NCBI GenBank assembly: GCA_003024785.1
Contig: PUQB01000484.1
Location: 1 to 64,000 of the forward strand
Source: Selaginella tamariscina
Taxonomy: Eukaryota; Streptophyta; Lycopodiopsida; Selaginellales; Selaginellaceae
Length of the DNA: 64,000 nucleotides
Direction: 5' to 3'
The notes beneath the pieces were generated by a model. It worked only from the letters and a program-made list of their open reading frames with translations. It had not been told where the DNA came from and did no database searches. The translations under genes and the position numbers were made by a program. Below, in pieces: positions 25,446-37,534 of this stretch. Position 1 is the stretch's first letter; every line of letters begins with the position of its first letter.

Positions 25446-26249
25446 GCCTATTTTCCAATATTATGTTACCGTATTAACAAAATTATTAGGATATTATTAT
25501 AATACTTGTGTATATTTTGAAAAGTTCAAGCCATAAGGAAAACAAATGATTATTCATAACCTTTTCCGTATGGTCATTGTCACTCTTGAATACTCCTACG
25601 AGCCTTAAAGTTATACATAGTCATAATGCTTTGCCCATTGGCATTTCCCGCATTTAACAAGTGAGATCTCAAAGCTATCTGGAACAACCTAATATACTAA
25701 TCTCACACCTCTTCATGCAAGGGCTTTAATACCTCGCGCTTGCACACCAATCTCATTAGCATTCCATATGCAATTCTTAGTAACTTCAAGTTACAAAAGT
25801 TTTTGTGACATTACCATAAAAAGTTGTCACACAATGTATTTAAGTGCTTAGCCATTTGTACTACTTCACTTGTTTTTGGAGATAAAATGGATTGTTTTCA
25901 AAACCTAATAACATACAACTATTAATATTAAACAATCTCAATCTCTCTTCACAAAATACCTTTTACCATGAGAGTCCTAGCTACTTCCTTTCAAACCTAA
26001 AGCAAGATGGCAAGTATGGTTGTACCTTCTTTACTTGAATAGAAATGACAATTGATGATTTCTCATCTTCAATCGAAATTCCTTTTCACTTGGTAGTATG
26101 AATCCCCAAGCCAAACTAATAGTGAAGAGTGAGAAATACCAAATTGCATAGTTACTTTTGCTTAAAATGCCACATATTTCTATAGCTCTCGTGACCTTCT
26201 TCATTTTGTTCTTTTCTAGCCATGTGTATGCTTGTTTCAAGAGGTGAGT

Positions 26250-26900
26250 ACGTTGATAGTTAGACTCGGTTCATTTTCTTCCTTGTCAATTTCTTAAGGT
26301 GGATACATTCCAAATCTACAGGCTGCTTTATTGAGTATATAATTTTTCTCTATAAATAATAATAAAGTATTACTTAAATATAAAAATAAAAGTGTCATGA
26401 CATGCCTTTGGTTTTTCTTATTGAAGCTTTGTTTGGCTCTTCTTCACAATTAATACTTCGTAGCTTCTTATACATGCTTTGGTATATCTACTTTAAAAGA
26501 AGGGTTTTCTCTATATGAAAATATGACGAGCCATGCTTACGTCCATCCATACGTCATCCACATGATGATGGCATCTTGTGGTACAAAGTAAATACAATAA
26601 GACACAAGAAAAAGTCCTAGCATGTACAATACATCTGTGTATGGAATCCAGTATGATCTAGGTAAGTAAACAGATCTTAATCTTGAAAAGCAAGTCGCCA
26701 CCCCACCACAGATCCGGTTGATAGTTTCACATCTTGAATCTCCCCACACACACTATGTCAATATATCTCCTCTTGCTTTGTATCGCACACAGGATTCTCT
26801 ATCGTAAAATCCCCATATACAGTCACCATCGGACACGAACCGCTTGTACCTCCGTCTTGTTTACCCCTACAAAGAAGCAATCTCTCTCTCTTCTCCCCTC

Positions 26901-26932
<32 letters not shown>

Positions 26933-27651
26933 GATAGACTTGCCTTCGGCTATAGGATTGTCTGAGGAGCCGATCACAGCAATTCTCACAGCAGAAATTG
27001 AACCTCATGATCATCTGGAGAAATGCAGGGCATTTTATTTCATTATTATAAAAATGGAATCTTACCTTTCTTCTTCCCATAGTGTGGAGATTTCTAGGCC
27101 TGTTTAATTCTACGTCATCCAGAATACCCTGGTGTATTGTGTTGTGTGTGTGTGTGTTTTAATGTTTTTATATATTAGTGGAACAAGTTTACCAATTAAG
27201 GAGGTCCATGATTGCATACTTTACTCCTTTTTTGTGCGAGCGACATGTGCCATCTACATTTTATAATGTAGTACACCAACAGCATGTGAAGATTGTGTTC
27301 TATAAGGAACTGTTCTTCTCTATTATAGAAAACCTGCACTTGCATTTAATAATGTTAACTAAAAAAAGTTTAAAATAAATTTAAACTTATGCAGAAGCTT
27401 ATAAACCACTGTCTAGGTTTTACCATGTAGTAAACTTATACCCTAACTATTTGAAAGGTGAAGGTTAATAAACTTCATAATTCTCTCAATAAATATATTG
27501 TTTTAGGTAATTGTAAACATAATTATTTTAAAAAATATAAATTTTGTAAAACTTTACTAAATTTTTTAATTATTTAAAAAATTTTAAACATTTATGAATA
27601 AATATTTTCTTTACATATGTACACAGACATTGTAATATACAGCCGATGTGT
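26250..27651. other. Intergenic DNA between the repeat stack and the VPS15 3' end
   Basis: No gene is recognised. An open stretch of 70 codons at 26537-26749 (-) has no known domain. A short + strand stretch at 26938-27030 (DLPSAIGLSEEPITAILTAE) follows a CACACAG acceptor-like end and looks exon-like but is unassigned. Microsatellites lie at 26880-26935 (CT/CA) and 27140-27160 (GT). Confidence 0.5.
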
Positions 27652-30600
27652 TTATTTCCACACCTTAATAACACCATCTCTGCTGCTTGAGATTAACAGC
27701 TGTTGATTATTTGGCTCGGCCATAGAAGAGGTGATGGTATCCCTGTGGCATCCTGCTGTATCTGTGGCCGCAACTGAGACTTCTCTTATTGGTCCAGCTG
27801 TCGGCATCAATTCCTAATTAAAAATGAAATAAAACATAAAAAATTAAGCTATGCAATCTCTCTCTCTCACACACACGCGCGCGCGCGCGCGCGCACACGC
27901 ACACGCACAACAAGGGAAAAGACAATAGTTGGATATGCAACTCAGTTTCAAGGTGCTAACATGTACCTGAGTTACATGTACACCGGAGAGTTTCTTCACT
28001 TTGTATTTCATTTGCTCTGGCTTATCTTTCTTGACTTGATCCCTACAGTTGCTATAGTTGGACCACACACGCAGTAGTCGTTTTCCGGCCTGAACAAAAT
28101 TTACATGGGTTTATACATTTAAATGTGCTAATATAAATATAATAACGTGTGTATATTACTACTCTTTGTTTGATAAGTTTTTACCTTAGGTGATCCCATA
28201 GACGGATTCGACAATCTGTGCCTCCAGTCAATACAGAGACACCACTTGGTAAAAGAGCGCGAGTCCCTGGTAGCCTTGGTGGGGATCATTAAGCTCATCT
28301 AATCTGCAAAAACAAGAACAGAAATTGACTCTATATCTTTAAATAATAACCACACCCTATAATCTAATGCTAGCTATCTGCTATTATTATTAGTTATTAT
28401 ATGCACCATTAGTATAAAGTAACACACACCTGTAATCTGGATGTTTAGATGGTTCCTGCTGCTTTTTCATAGAAAACGTTTTACTCCAATGAGGTAAAGC
28501 AGCTGGGACCGTTCCCCCTTCATGTGCATTTGTCCTTAGAACCTGAACAAATTTCATATTAATATTAAACATAGCACACATACATATGTCTATATATACC
28601 CACATCTACATACCTGTTGGCATGTGCCGTTTTCGAGGTTCCAGACTGCGACTTCCTCGCGGCCAGCAGCAACATACACAAACGGCCGCGGTAGAGAAGA
28701 GTGACGTGGAACACACATAGCCTCCACAGGGTGGAAACCAGGAAGTTGCCATGAGTGAACAGGAACATGAAACCTCAGGTCCCATAGTGTAAGAACTCCC
28801 CGAGAAGTCCCCGAAACAAGCCAGTTGTGTGTTGGGTCTACTTCCATAGCTGTTATATAACCTTGCTCCACTTTTGCCTGTAATTCATTACATGTTATTA
28901 ATGTATTGTCATAAAAATACTCAGGATTGTTCACAGGTTGTGACATACACCATACACGTCGTAACGTCGTTTTATATATAAAACATTCCTATTACATATT
29001 AAAGTATATTCTGATCGCATATTAAGAGAGTTGATGGCACAACCATACGTCTCCCTTAACAAATATACGTAACACATCCACGCACACAAACTCATTATCT
29101 ACATTTGCAAAAGCACACATTACATAGAACACTATATTAGATTCTATAGAGTACTACTATAGCTGAAATCCGCAATAAAACAAGCAATTGAATCAGAGAA
29201 GGGTACACACACATACATACATACATATATATACATATACATTAAAGTACCTTGAGAAGCCATGGCATCGGCCTGTTTTCTGAAGTCCCACAAATGAATA
29301 CCCACCGCTGGGTACTGTACAGGAGCATAGGGACATTCTCCTCAGCATAAAGGCTCTGCAGGGTGACTACGGCACCCTCTTGTGGGTCCGTCTTCCGTAC
29401 GTTGGATATTCCCGAGTATCTCTCAGGTGTGCTGCTGTCACGCGTCGCATAGTTGACGCAGAACACGTGGATCTGGCCGCTGCTTGATGCTGCTGCGATC
29501 TGATGGTCAGGATTGAGTGTTGTTAAGCTTAAAACACGCTCGTTAAGTGAGTAGGTTAACTTTGATTTGAACGAGGTGTCTCTCTCTAAACGGCGGCAGT
29601 CCCATACTTTTACTAATCCATCGTTTGACGCAGCTGCATTAATAATTAATATTGGTTAGGAAATACATAAACAAACAAGGTGAGCCATCTCAATGCATAT
29701 GAAAGAAACATATAAGAATTACAATAGGAATACGCAATACAATATATTTTTGAAAACCTTAATAATCTAGTTTAATACTGCAATATTGGTGTATGCCAGA
29801 TATATAGAATGTTATATAATCTGAAAAAAATGCCAATTATTAACCTTATAGTACTTATATGTATCTGTAAGAGAAAACGTATGTATATCTCATAACTGCT
29901 TTTAATCATATCATTTTTTTCATCATTCACCAATTATGAAACTTTTTCATCATCGCCCTCACAAACACTAATACGTTATAGTATACATATAAATAACAAA
30001 TCATGTTATGTGTGTGTGTACACACACACACATAAACAAAACAATCTGCCATAGAGTTGCGTTATAATAATGGAGCCTCCTCATACTCACGCACACAGGC
30101 GTGCGTGTCTGTGTGCGTGTTTGTGTTATACGTGTGTATTTATACGGACAATGTGTATGTATATGCGTGTGCTAATATATGTGACTGTATACATACGTAT
30201 ATACAATACATAGTTAACACGTACATGCAAAGAAGGTATTGTCAGCAGACACTGCTATCTGATTAACAGCACGTTGATGCTCTTGTAAATGTGCAACCAG
30301 CGTGCCTTGAGGCCTCCAATCTACCGAAGAAGCAACCACGGTGTTCAGAAACTTGTTGAAAGATTCACAGCTTGAGTGTGGAACTCTTGTCACGTTTGAA
30401 ACCATTGTTGAGCCTGCAAATGAGTCCCTTCGCACACCGTATACTGAGCTTGTTGCTAGCTTTGAAGGGAATGTAATCACGGACTTCTGCAAAAGCAGTA
30501 TATTGTTAATACAAATATATACATATGCATACAGTGTGTTGTATCTGTATCTGTAGAATTAATTACGATATGATTAATCATAGATACACTTGCTTGAATA

Positions 30601-31222
30601 ACAATACAATAATAATATTCAGTATATTGTCTATACAAGTTTTTATAAGAAAAATAATAACAGGGAATAATTTAGTGTTATAAGTGTGTTACTTAAGTAT
30701 ATTTAGCTAACTTAAGAAACTAGTTGACGATATACTAGGAAAATGACAAACGTAGAATGTGTAGAGAACGTTTACTTCATATAATGATATAATACAATAT
30801 ATAATAAAATACAATACCATAACGCAATATAGAGGTATCATGCGTAACCCATACCATATATAATTAATGACCATAATTTATATACTTGCCTGGAGAATAT
30901 CCGCATTAGAATCAGGAGAGGCCCATTGTGAATATGTCAAGGCATCCAATGGCCTAATCCTGCTCCATTCTTCAACTGAAGAGCTCTCCATCTTCTTCTC
31001 AGTAACCGGCCGGGAATACAATGGAAAATCCGTGGATACGTCATAGTTTGAACTCTCCATCTTCTCGGGATTCTCTGATTCCCATGTGTGCATTGTGCTT
31101 GATAAGTTCCGTAGGTAGCCCTCCATGGCTTTCAGCTTCTCACCATCTTCAGCCTCTCCTGGCTGTCAGTAAAGCACGTTACAAGTTTGTACGATATACA
31201 TTTTACGCCTATATATTATCAC

Positions 31223-31299
<77 letters not shown>

Positions 31300-31300
31300 A

Positions 31301-31375
<75 letters not shown>

Positions 31376-34300
31376 CTGCACACATAACCACAACACGCAT
31401 ATACATAGTATTATATATGACACCAACAACCGCACAACTGTTACATTTCTAATCACTTCACACATATAGTCACATAGTTACATAGTACATAGAGATATTC
31501 ATGTAACGCATATCACATATCTGGAATTATTAAAATATGGATCATATTAGACTATATCACACACACACACACACACACACACACAACCTGTGGTGGTTGT
31601 TTATATCTTGGTATCTTCCCCATATGGATAACCCTGCCATCGGTAACATTGTGTTTAGGCTTCTCAATAGTATCCATGACGTCGCTCAACACCTTCTGAA
31701 AGACTTCGCGAGGAACTGGTGGCTTGAGACAGGCAAGAAGGGCAGCTTCTGAAGAAACGGAGACGGGCTCACGTCTCAGGAATGGCTGAAGCATCGGAAC
31801 GAGATATGCATATGCATCGGCCGTGGAGAGAGTCGAACCGCTTGCTGCTACTAGGGTTATAGCTGCCCTACGTACCCACCGACTATAATAACAACATTAG
31901 TTAGTCATTAGAATTAACTTAACTATATTTATATAGACGTAACTTGATACATCATATATCCCTATTTTATGTTAAATGCACAATACCACATAAGAATAAT
32001 TCTCTATGTCTAAATTTACATATAATATAAATATATCTGATAATAGCGTTCATGATACATATAAGTATACGTACACAAACAGACGAACATAACATAATAC
32101 AATAACGCATACACATACACAAACAGATTCTCTCTCGTAGACGTATAATAAACACATACTATCTCTCATTTTTATACCAGAGAAAAATCTTTATTATACA
32201 GATACACATATATTAATATTAATATTATATTAATGAAATGGACACTGTTTTATGATATTTTATAGTTTCGTCTATAATGGGTATACCATCGCATAATAGG
32301 AAACGAGCGAAAAACAAAAACAACACGAAAACAGAAACGTTTTAGCCTATCTGTCTACACACGTGCCTGTGTGATGTATAATATTTATTGTATAGTATAT
32401 AATATGTAGCATCATATTGCAAACTTAAGGCACACACCGTTAAGAACTAACCTTGGGTGGCAGAGAAGAGGTGAAGCACGTTCGACAGTTTTAAGCAAGA
32501 CACGCTTCTTAAGCAGCCGATGGACACAAAGCGTGGCTATACATTCCAAGGCATTGACAATCGAGGTCTCCTCCACATTACTCAGAGCCTGCTCCAAATA
32601 CGGTATATATGCCTCCGTACTCACCTCCCCGACGAATATACACACGTGCACAATCTGCTCAAAGAACATCGCTCGTAGCTGTTTATCCCTGTCGTTGAGA
32701 AATGCAGGAAGTATAGGGAGTAGAAAGTCGTTACATTGCTTGCCAAAGAACTCGCATAGGGATGCAATGTGCTGTAATAGTGCACGGCGTATTGTTGGTG
32801 TCATTACCAAGTCGTGTAATATACGGGCTATCGTCTCACGGAGATGTGCGGTTTCTGCCTCCAGCTTGTTGTTTATACGGAGTTTCTGAACAACATCACT
32901 GTACAAATGTCAAACCGTGAGAACCATATATAATGATAATTTAAGTTACGATTATACATGCATATGCAAACATGTGCGTGTGTGTGTGTTAAAGAGGACA
33001 GCGTATTTATCTGTTTATTTACTTACAAAAAGAAGTATACATAGAAATAGCCTAAAGAGACATACTTATATACATGAAACTGTATTCTCTATCTATCAAA
33101 CATAGAGGAAGATATGAGAGAGAGAGATTTTGTTGATTTGTGATTGCAAACAGAAATGGAACATAATACATACAACGTGTAAATTGCACAGCTACACATG
33201 TATGTTTAGAAAATATATATACTAATAAACTTAGTACTTGGCACTGATATATCATACAAATGGTCCAATATTGTAATATTGATATCTTATTATACAAACC
33301 TTGGGTGCTGCTGCATAAGAACCTGTATGCAGTGCTTGCTATCTTGTGAATAGAGTCCGCATAGCAAATACGAACAGACTCCTCGGTATCATCGGGAACC
33401 ATGGATAGCAAAGGGAAATATACTCGGGAAACACTTTGGAATCGCTGGGCGGGAAGCTCCGTACAGCAGCCAGCACGTTTGTGAGCGTCTGCAGCGCAGT
33501 GCACCGTACAATCGCAGCTGAATCCTGCAGCATAGCCACGACATACGGCACGACCAACTGGAGACGCGTGTCGTCATCACACAGCATCGCGCACTCGTGC
33601 AGCAGCTGCACACCCTCCCGCCTCGTAAACGGGTGTTTTACGTTCCTTAAACATGAACACAAAACTGACGCCACTAGCACCATGCCCTCGCATCTGACAA
33701 TTACATCATTTACAGTATATCTATATGTAATTGCATAAAGACACAGCTACATGTGCATACATACTGTTAAAACTTATCGTGTGCATGTGCGTGTGTGTAT
33801 CTGAAGTGAGAGAGAGCATAAGCATGCACGCGCGCGTAACACACACACACACACCTGTAATCCGAGGTAGCTGGTATCGTTTTATTCGTAGATTTGTTGG
33901 GGAGCAGAAGTTGACAATAGCTTTTCCGCCTCTTTCTAGTCCACTTTCGTTGCTTCCAAAGGCTGTCCGAGGTGCAAACCGACGTCCACGTTGAGGGCAA
34001 CTGCAAAAACGCGCAAGTACGAAAAACAACGTAAGCAAATAAATTGCTACATCAAGTTATTACTTGTTGCATTCAGTTATTACAATATACTAAGAATACA
34101 TCTTATGTTAAATAAGATATGATTACCGCTGCATCAGCATCGAAGTTCTTGCATTTACAGTATCTCCATCCTTCGTTATCAACAGGGGACCATTTGTAGC
34201 TTACTTCCCAATCACCCTCCCATGTCCATCCTCCTTGAGAAGGCAGCATACACTCTTCCTTGTATGTAAACTTGGTGTAATTCTCTAAACAGTCCGGTGT

Positions 34301-35328
34301 ATAAAACACTTCTCCAAAACTCCCATTTAGTTCTCTAAACGTTCTCATATATCTGTATACATACGGTTAAACACACACGCATTAATTTCTACAACAGAAA
34401 GTACCTCTTCTGTGACAACTTCGTACATGGAAGCTCCTTCAGCCATTTTAACAGCTGCAGCTTTTAACCGATAAGAAAAGCCCAGAGACGGCTTATCAGG
34501 TTGCTCATCATGTTTTGTATGGTGGGTACCTTCTGTAGTATCAACAAGAATGCTTAATAATACTTACATCAGTATATTAACGTGGTTACCTTCTTTCAGA
34601 AGCAGATCAATGTCCGTTACCAAGTCTTCTTTATATCGAGGGTTTCTCTGAGCTGTTTTTTGAGAAGGTACTGATGGTGGAATGCTTCAGCACCTTTATC
34701 TATTTCCACCTTGATTTTCGCATCCCTAATCATCTGCTTACGAATTTCGGGAAAAGCATTGTGTATAACTGTCACCTGCATATAGCATCAAATTCATTAT
34801 GTATATTTGTATGTATGTGTATCGGTACAATTCATATCGGTATCAATGTAATGATATATTCATAAGGCAAACTATTATTCACACATTTTATGTGAATAGA
34901 AGCACAGACATGCTACTACTATTAGCAGAATCTTACACATTACGCGTATATGTAATTACCCGTGCATCGCTTTCTAGAACCGTTAAACACGAGAACAAAC
35001 TGTGAAGAGCTGGAGAGAAATACGTTGGAAATACATCGTAAGCCCATGTTTGTAGATAATCATCAGCGGAAAGTCGAGACTCCGGGTTTATGTGAATCAT
35101 CTGCAGGATCATGCTCCGAATGCCAGTATCAGAAATCTACAAAACAAAACGGTGTTAATTATATTATATCTGTGCTACTATATGTAAAAATATACCTTCT
35201 CCAAGGATGGTTTTGGATCATATTGGCCCTTACGATATTGAAGAAGCTGAGCTAGATCAAACAAGGCCTGTCCTTCCAAGAAAAGCTCAGCTATTACACA
35301 TCTACAAAATGACCGTACAAATATACGT

Positions 35329-35375
<47 letters not shown>

Positions 35376-36922
35376 TATTAAATAAATGTATTTGTATACA
35401 GTAGCACATATAACATAACATTCACATTGTTACAATAATGTATTTATATTATAAACAGGAAACTACCTACGTACCCAAGAGAGAACATATCCATTGAAGC
35501 TTCAGTGGAGCATCTGCCGAGCCTGCAGATTCTGTTTTTGGATCATACAACCGCTGCATAAAGCAAATAAGTTTACTAACGCGTTCAAAAAGTAAACTAT
35601 GCTAAATAAATGATTAATGAAGCAAAGTCGTAATAAGTTAATTTTAGTATTACTTCTGGAGCTAAATAGCATCTTCGACGTCCACCACTGTCGAAAAAAA
35701 TGAAAAGTCTGCTGGATTGTCATCTGGAATGTAAGTTGGCTTGAAGGATGCAAAGTCTCGAGATATATCCAATTCCACGATGTTACCAATACATTTCACA
35801 CTTAATATCCCCTCACATTTATATATATCATGTATATTTTATATTACATATAACATAATACATGATATATTATATATAATACAATAAACTTACCATGGCA
35901 AACACCACGTTCATGGCTTTGCTTCACTGCATGCAACAACTAACAATAGATTTTATATTACATTTGCTAGATAAAGAAAGCTTTATAAAATGTACCTGGA
36001 AGGTAAGCCATTTCTTCTCTATCATGCTGAGAAAGGGACGAGTGCTGATCCTATCGTGTAAATTGCTAAAAAAATATTGTCGAAATAGATAAGCAGCCTT
36101 GTCCGTCTCATGCCATCGCTGTAAATAAGAAAATCAAAAGGTGTGGTGTGGCTTATATACAGACGCATATACATACATATATACAGACACTTCTAAATAC
36201 ATCTGTGTGTACGCGCATGTAAATACAGTTGCCTCACCGGTTGCGGTGGGAGGCAACCGTTAAAGATTGGGAAAGAAGAGACAATTCTACAAGAGTCCAT
36301 GGTACAACGTCTTTTACCCACGAACCGGGAATGTTTTTGGCACACATTAGAGGCACAAATACATATACAGATACATATATACATATACATACATACATAC
36401 ATATATATTATATATGTGGTGTGTGTGTGTGTGTGTGTAATTTACCGGGAAAGGCAAGACGTGTGAATTCTCGATATTCTTGAACTTCTCACGAATCTCA
36501 TGTAGCTTACGTGCGTGCTCCTGAAGAAAATATTAGGGCAAAAACATAAACAAATTAGGGCTCAAATCCAGACTGTATTCTGATAGATACACGGGGGATT
36601 AAGGGTTTGAAAATCAAGATTCTCCAAATATTTTGACGAAGAACTCGATTTTGAGCATTTGAGAGAGAAAAAGAGATTTTAAGAGAATTTTGGGGATTTG
36701 AGTGATTTTGTGAGGATTATTGCTTACTCTGAGGTCTAAATCGCCGCGCTTGAAATAGATCTTGACGAACAGAGGTCCCTCGTCGTGTCTACAGAGAATG
36801 GCTTGAGAATCGGTCGCTGCCGAGGACCTGCTTGAAGCCTAGGTTGAACTCGGAGGACGGAAGATCGCCCAGATAGTATCCGATGGCGACGCCTGCGTCG
36901 TCCGAGCTAGCTTGTTGCCCAT
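27652..36922 (-). CDS. VPS15: VPS15, PI3-kinase complex regulatory subunit, with an apparent DysF insert
   Basis: VPS15 is the protein-kinase-like scaffold of the Vps34 PI3-kinase complexes in autophagy and endosomal sorting. Exons (minus): 36728-36922, 36446-36520, 35996-36118, 35894-35936, 35654-35811, 35475-35553, 35196-35301, 34960-35136, 34590-34775, 34405-34532, 34127-34352, 33855-34000, 33300-33693, 32452-32898, 31588-31882, 30900-31162, 30225-30486, 29251-29633, 28614-28877, 28430-28542, 28195-28303, 27967-28089, 27652-27813; about 1485 codons, close to Arabidopsis VPS15. MGNK is a myristoylation-type start. Exons 1-8 are the kinase ([49 protein letters not shown]), exons 9-12 the linker with the DysF-like module, 13-15 HEAT repeats ([20 protein letters not shown]), 17-23 the WD40 propeller ([22 protein letters not shown] then stop). 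Exon 16 uses a GC donor. Exons 1, 5, 6, 11 and 21 contain frame slips, some at homopolymers, suggesting consensus errors. Confidence 0.92.
27862..27910. repeat. (CT)n/(CA)n/(CG)n microsatellite in the last VPS15 intron
   Basis: CT units, then CA, then about nine CG units, then CACG. A potential Z-DNA-forming run within the intron between exons 22 and 23. Confidence 0.85.
31207..31375. repeat. Compound (CA)n-(AT)n-(GA)n microsatellite in a VPS15 intron
   Basis: About 90 bp of CA repeats, then about 24 bp of AT, then about 50 bp of GA, between exons 15 and 16. The three long ORFs overlapping it on both strands are repeat artefacts. Confidence 0.95.
33855..34532 (-). other. DysF (peroxin/dysferlin-type) module encoded by VPS15 exons 10-12
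   Basis: Exon 10 ends [15 protein letters not shown]. Exon 11 begins IYEN and continues to [15 protein letters not shown], then [12 protein letters not shown] and NFDADA. Exon 12 reads LPSTWTS and then [15 protein letters not shown]. The order YEN ... GW.W..DW.V ... D.EGW.Y ... RKW.RKRR matches the DysF N- and C-terminal halves of dysferlin, peroxins, TECPR1 and plant VPS13. Splice phases link it both ways: exon 9 ends phase 1 and exon 10 completes Glu; exon 12 ends phase 2 and exon 13 completes Arg before [14 protein letters not shown], a conserved VPS15 segment. Exon 11 has one frame slip near its start. DysF domains act at membranes, and that of TECPR1 binds sphingomyelin. A role in membrane targeting of the complex is inference. 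Confidence 0.72.
35328..35385. repeat. (AT)n microsatellite in a VPS15 intron
   Basis: Near-pure AT/TA run within the intron between exons 6 and 7. Confidence 0.9.
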
Positions 36923-37338
36923 CCCGCCAAAACCCTAAAACTTGGAAACCCTAATTAAATGTTTAAAAAAATATAGATAGCTAAATTAATATAATGCAAC
37001 AAGTTTAATTGAAAGCTCCATATAATTAAATTATATTTATAAATATATCATATCAAAAAATTAAGTTATTATTATCATATTTAATCTCACATTATTATTA
37101 TTACTTGAAAAGAACTTTATTCTTATTCCACATATAAGTGGAATTTAGCTTTAAAACACTATATTTTAAATTATCAATCTCATTTTACTAAAATTGGTAG
37201 GGGTTTAAACTTGGCAATGCAACATATTAAGAATATTGTCTAATTTCATAACTTGAAGTGTACAAGGAACCTTATGTCATTCTTTCGTATTAGGAAAATG
37301 AGAACTAAAAGATTTTAAAATTGCCTTGTGTTGTTTTT
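36923..37338. other. VPS15 5' flank
   Basis: About 416 bp of AT-rich DNA between the VPS15 start codon and the 5' LTR of the next element. The VPS15 promoter must lie here or extend into the LTR. No specific site is recognised. Confidence 0.5.
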
Positions 37339-37534
37339 ATAAGATACTGTATATATATAACATACTGTATATACGCATGTGTATATACACACATGCGTAG
37401 TGACACATGGGTGGTGATCTGGCCCATGTGTCAGCACCACGTGTCGCATGTGTGCCACGTGGCAGAGGTCTCCTGTATATAAGCAGGGTTTTTGTAGTTA
37501 ATACATCTGACATTTAATATTATCTGCTCTTTCA
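37339..37534 (+). repeat. 5' LTR of the 37-kb Ty3/gypsy element
   Basis: 196 bp, containing a near-perfect palindrome (TACGCATGTGTATATACACA and onward), a TATA-like TGTATATAAGCAGGG and a CTCTTTCA end. Confidence 0.88.

Noticed and set aside
31166-31465. ORFs of 65-143 codons over the CA/GA/AT microsatellites
   Set aside because: They translate to runs of repeated dipeptides, occur on both strands and lie in a VPS15 intron.
33721-34038. The 105-codon minus-strand ORF as an independent gene
   Set aside because: It is an out-of-frame reading over VPS15 exon 12 and a CA-repeat intron; the exon frame gives the DysF tail.
36193-36402. ORF of 69 codons inside a VPS15 intron
   Set aside because: Exon 2 joins exon 3 in phase without it, and it shows no kinase-domain similarity.
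27652-36922. VPS15 as a pseudogene
   Set aside because: All 23 exons keep order, motifs and splice signals; the few frame slips, several at homopolymers, fit sequencing error better than decay.
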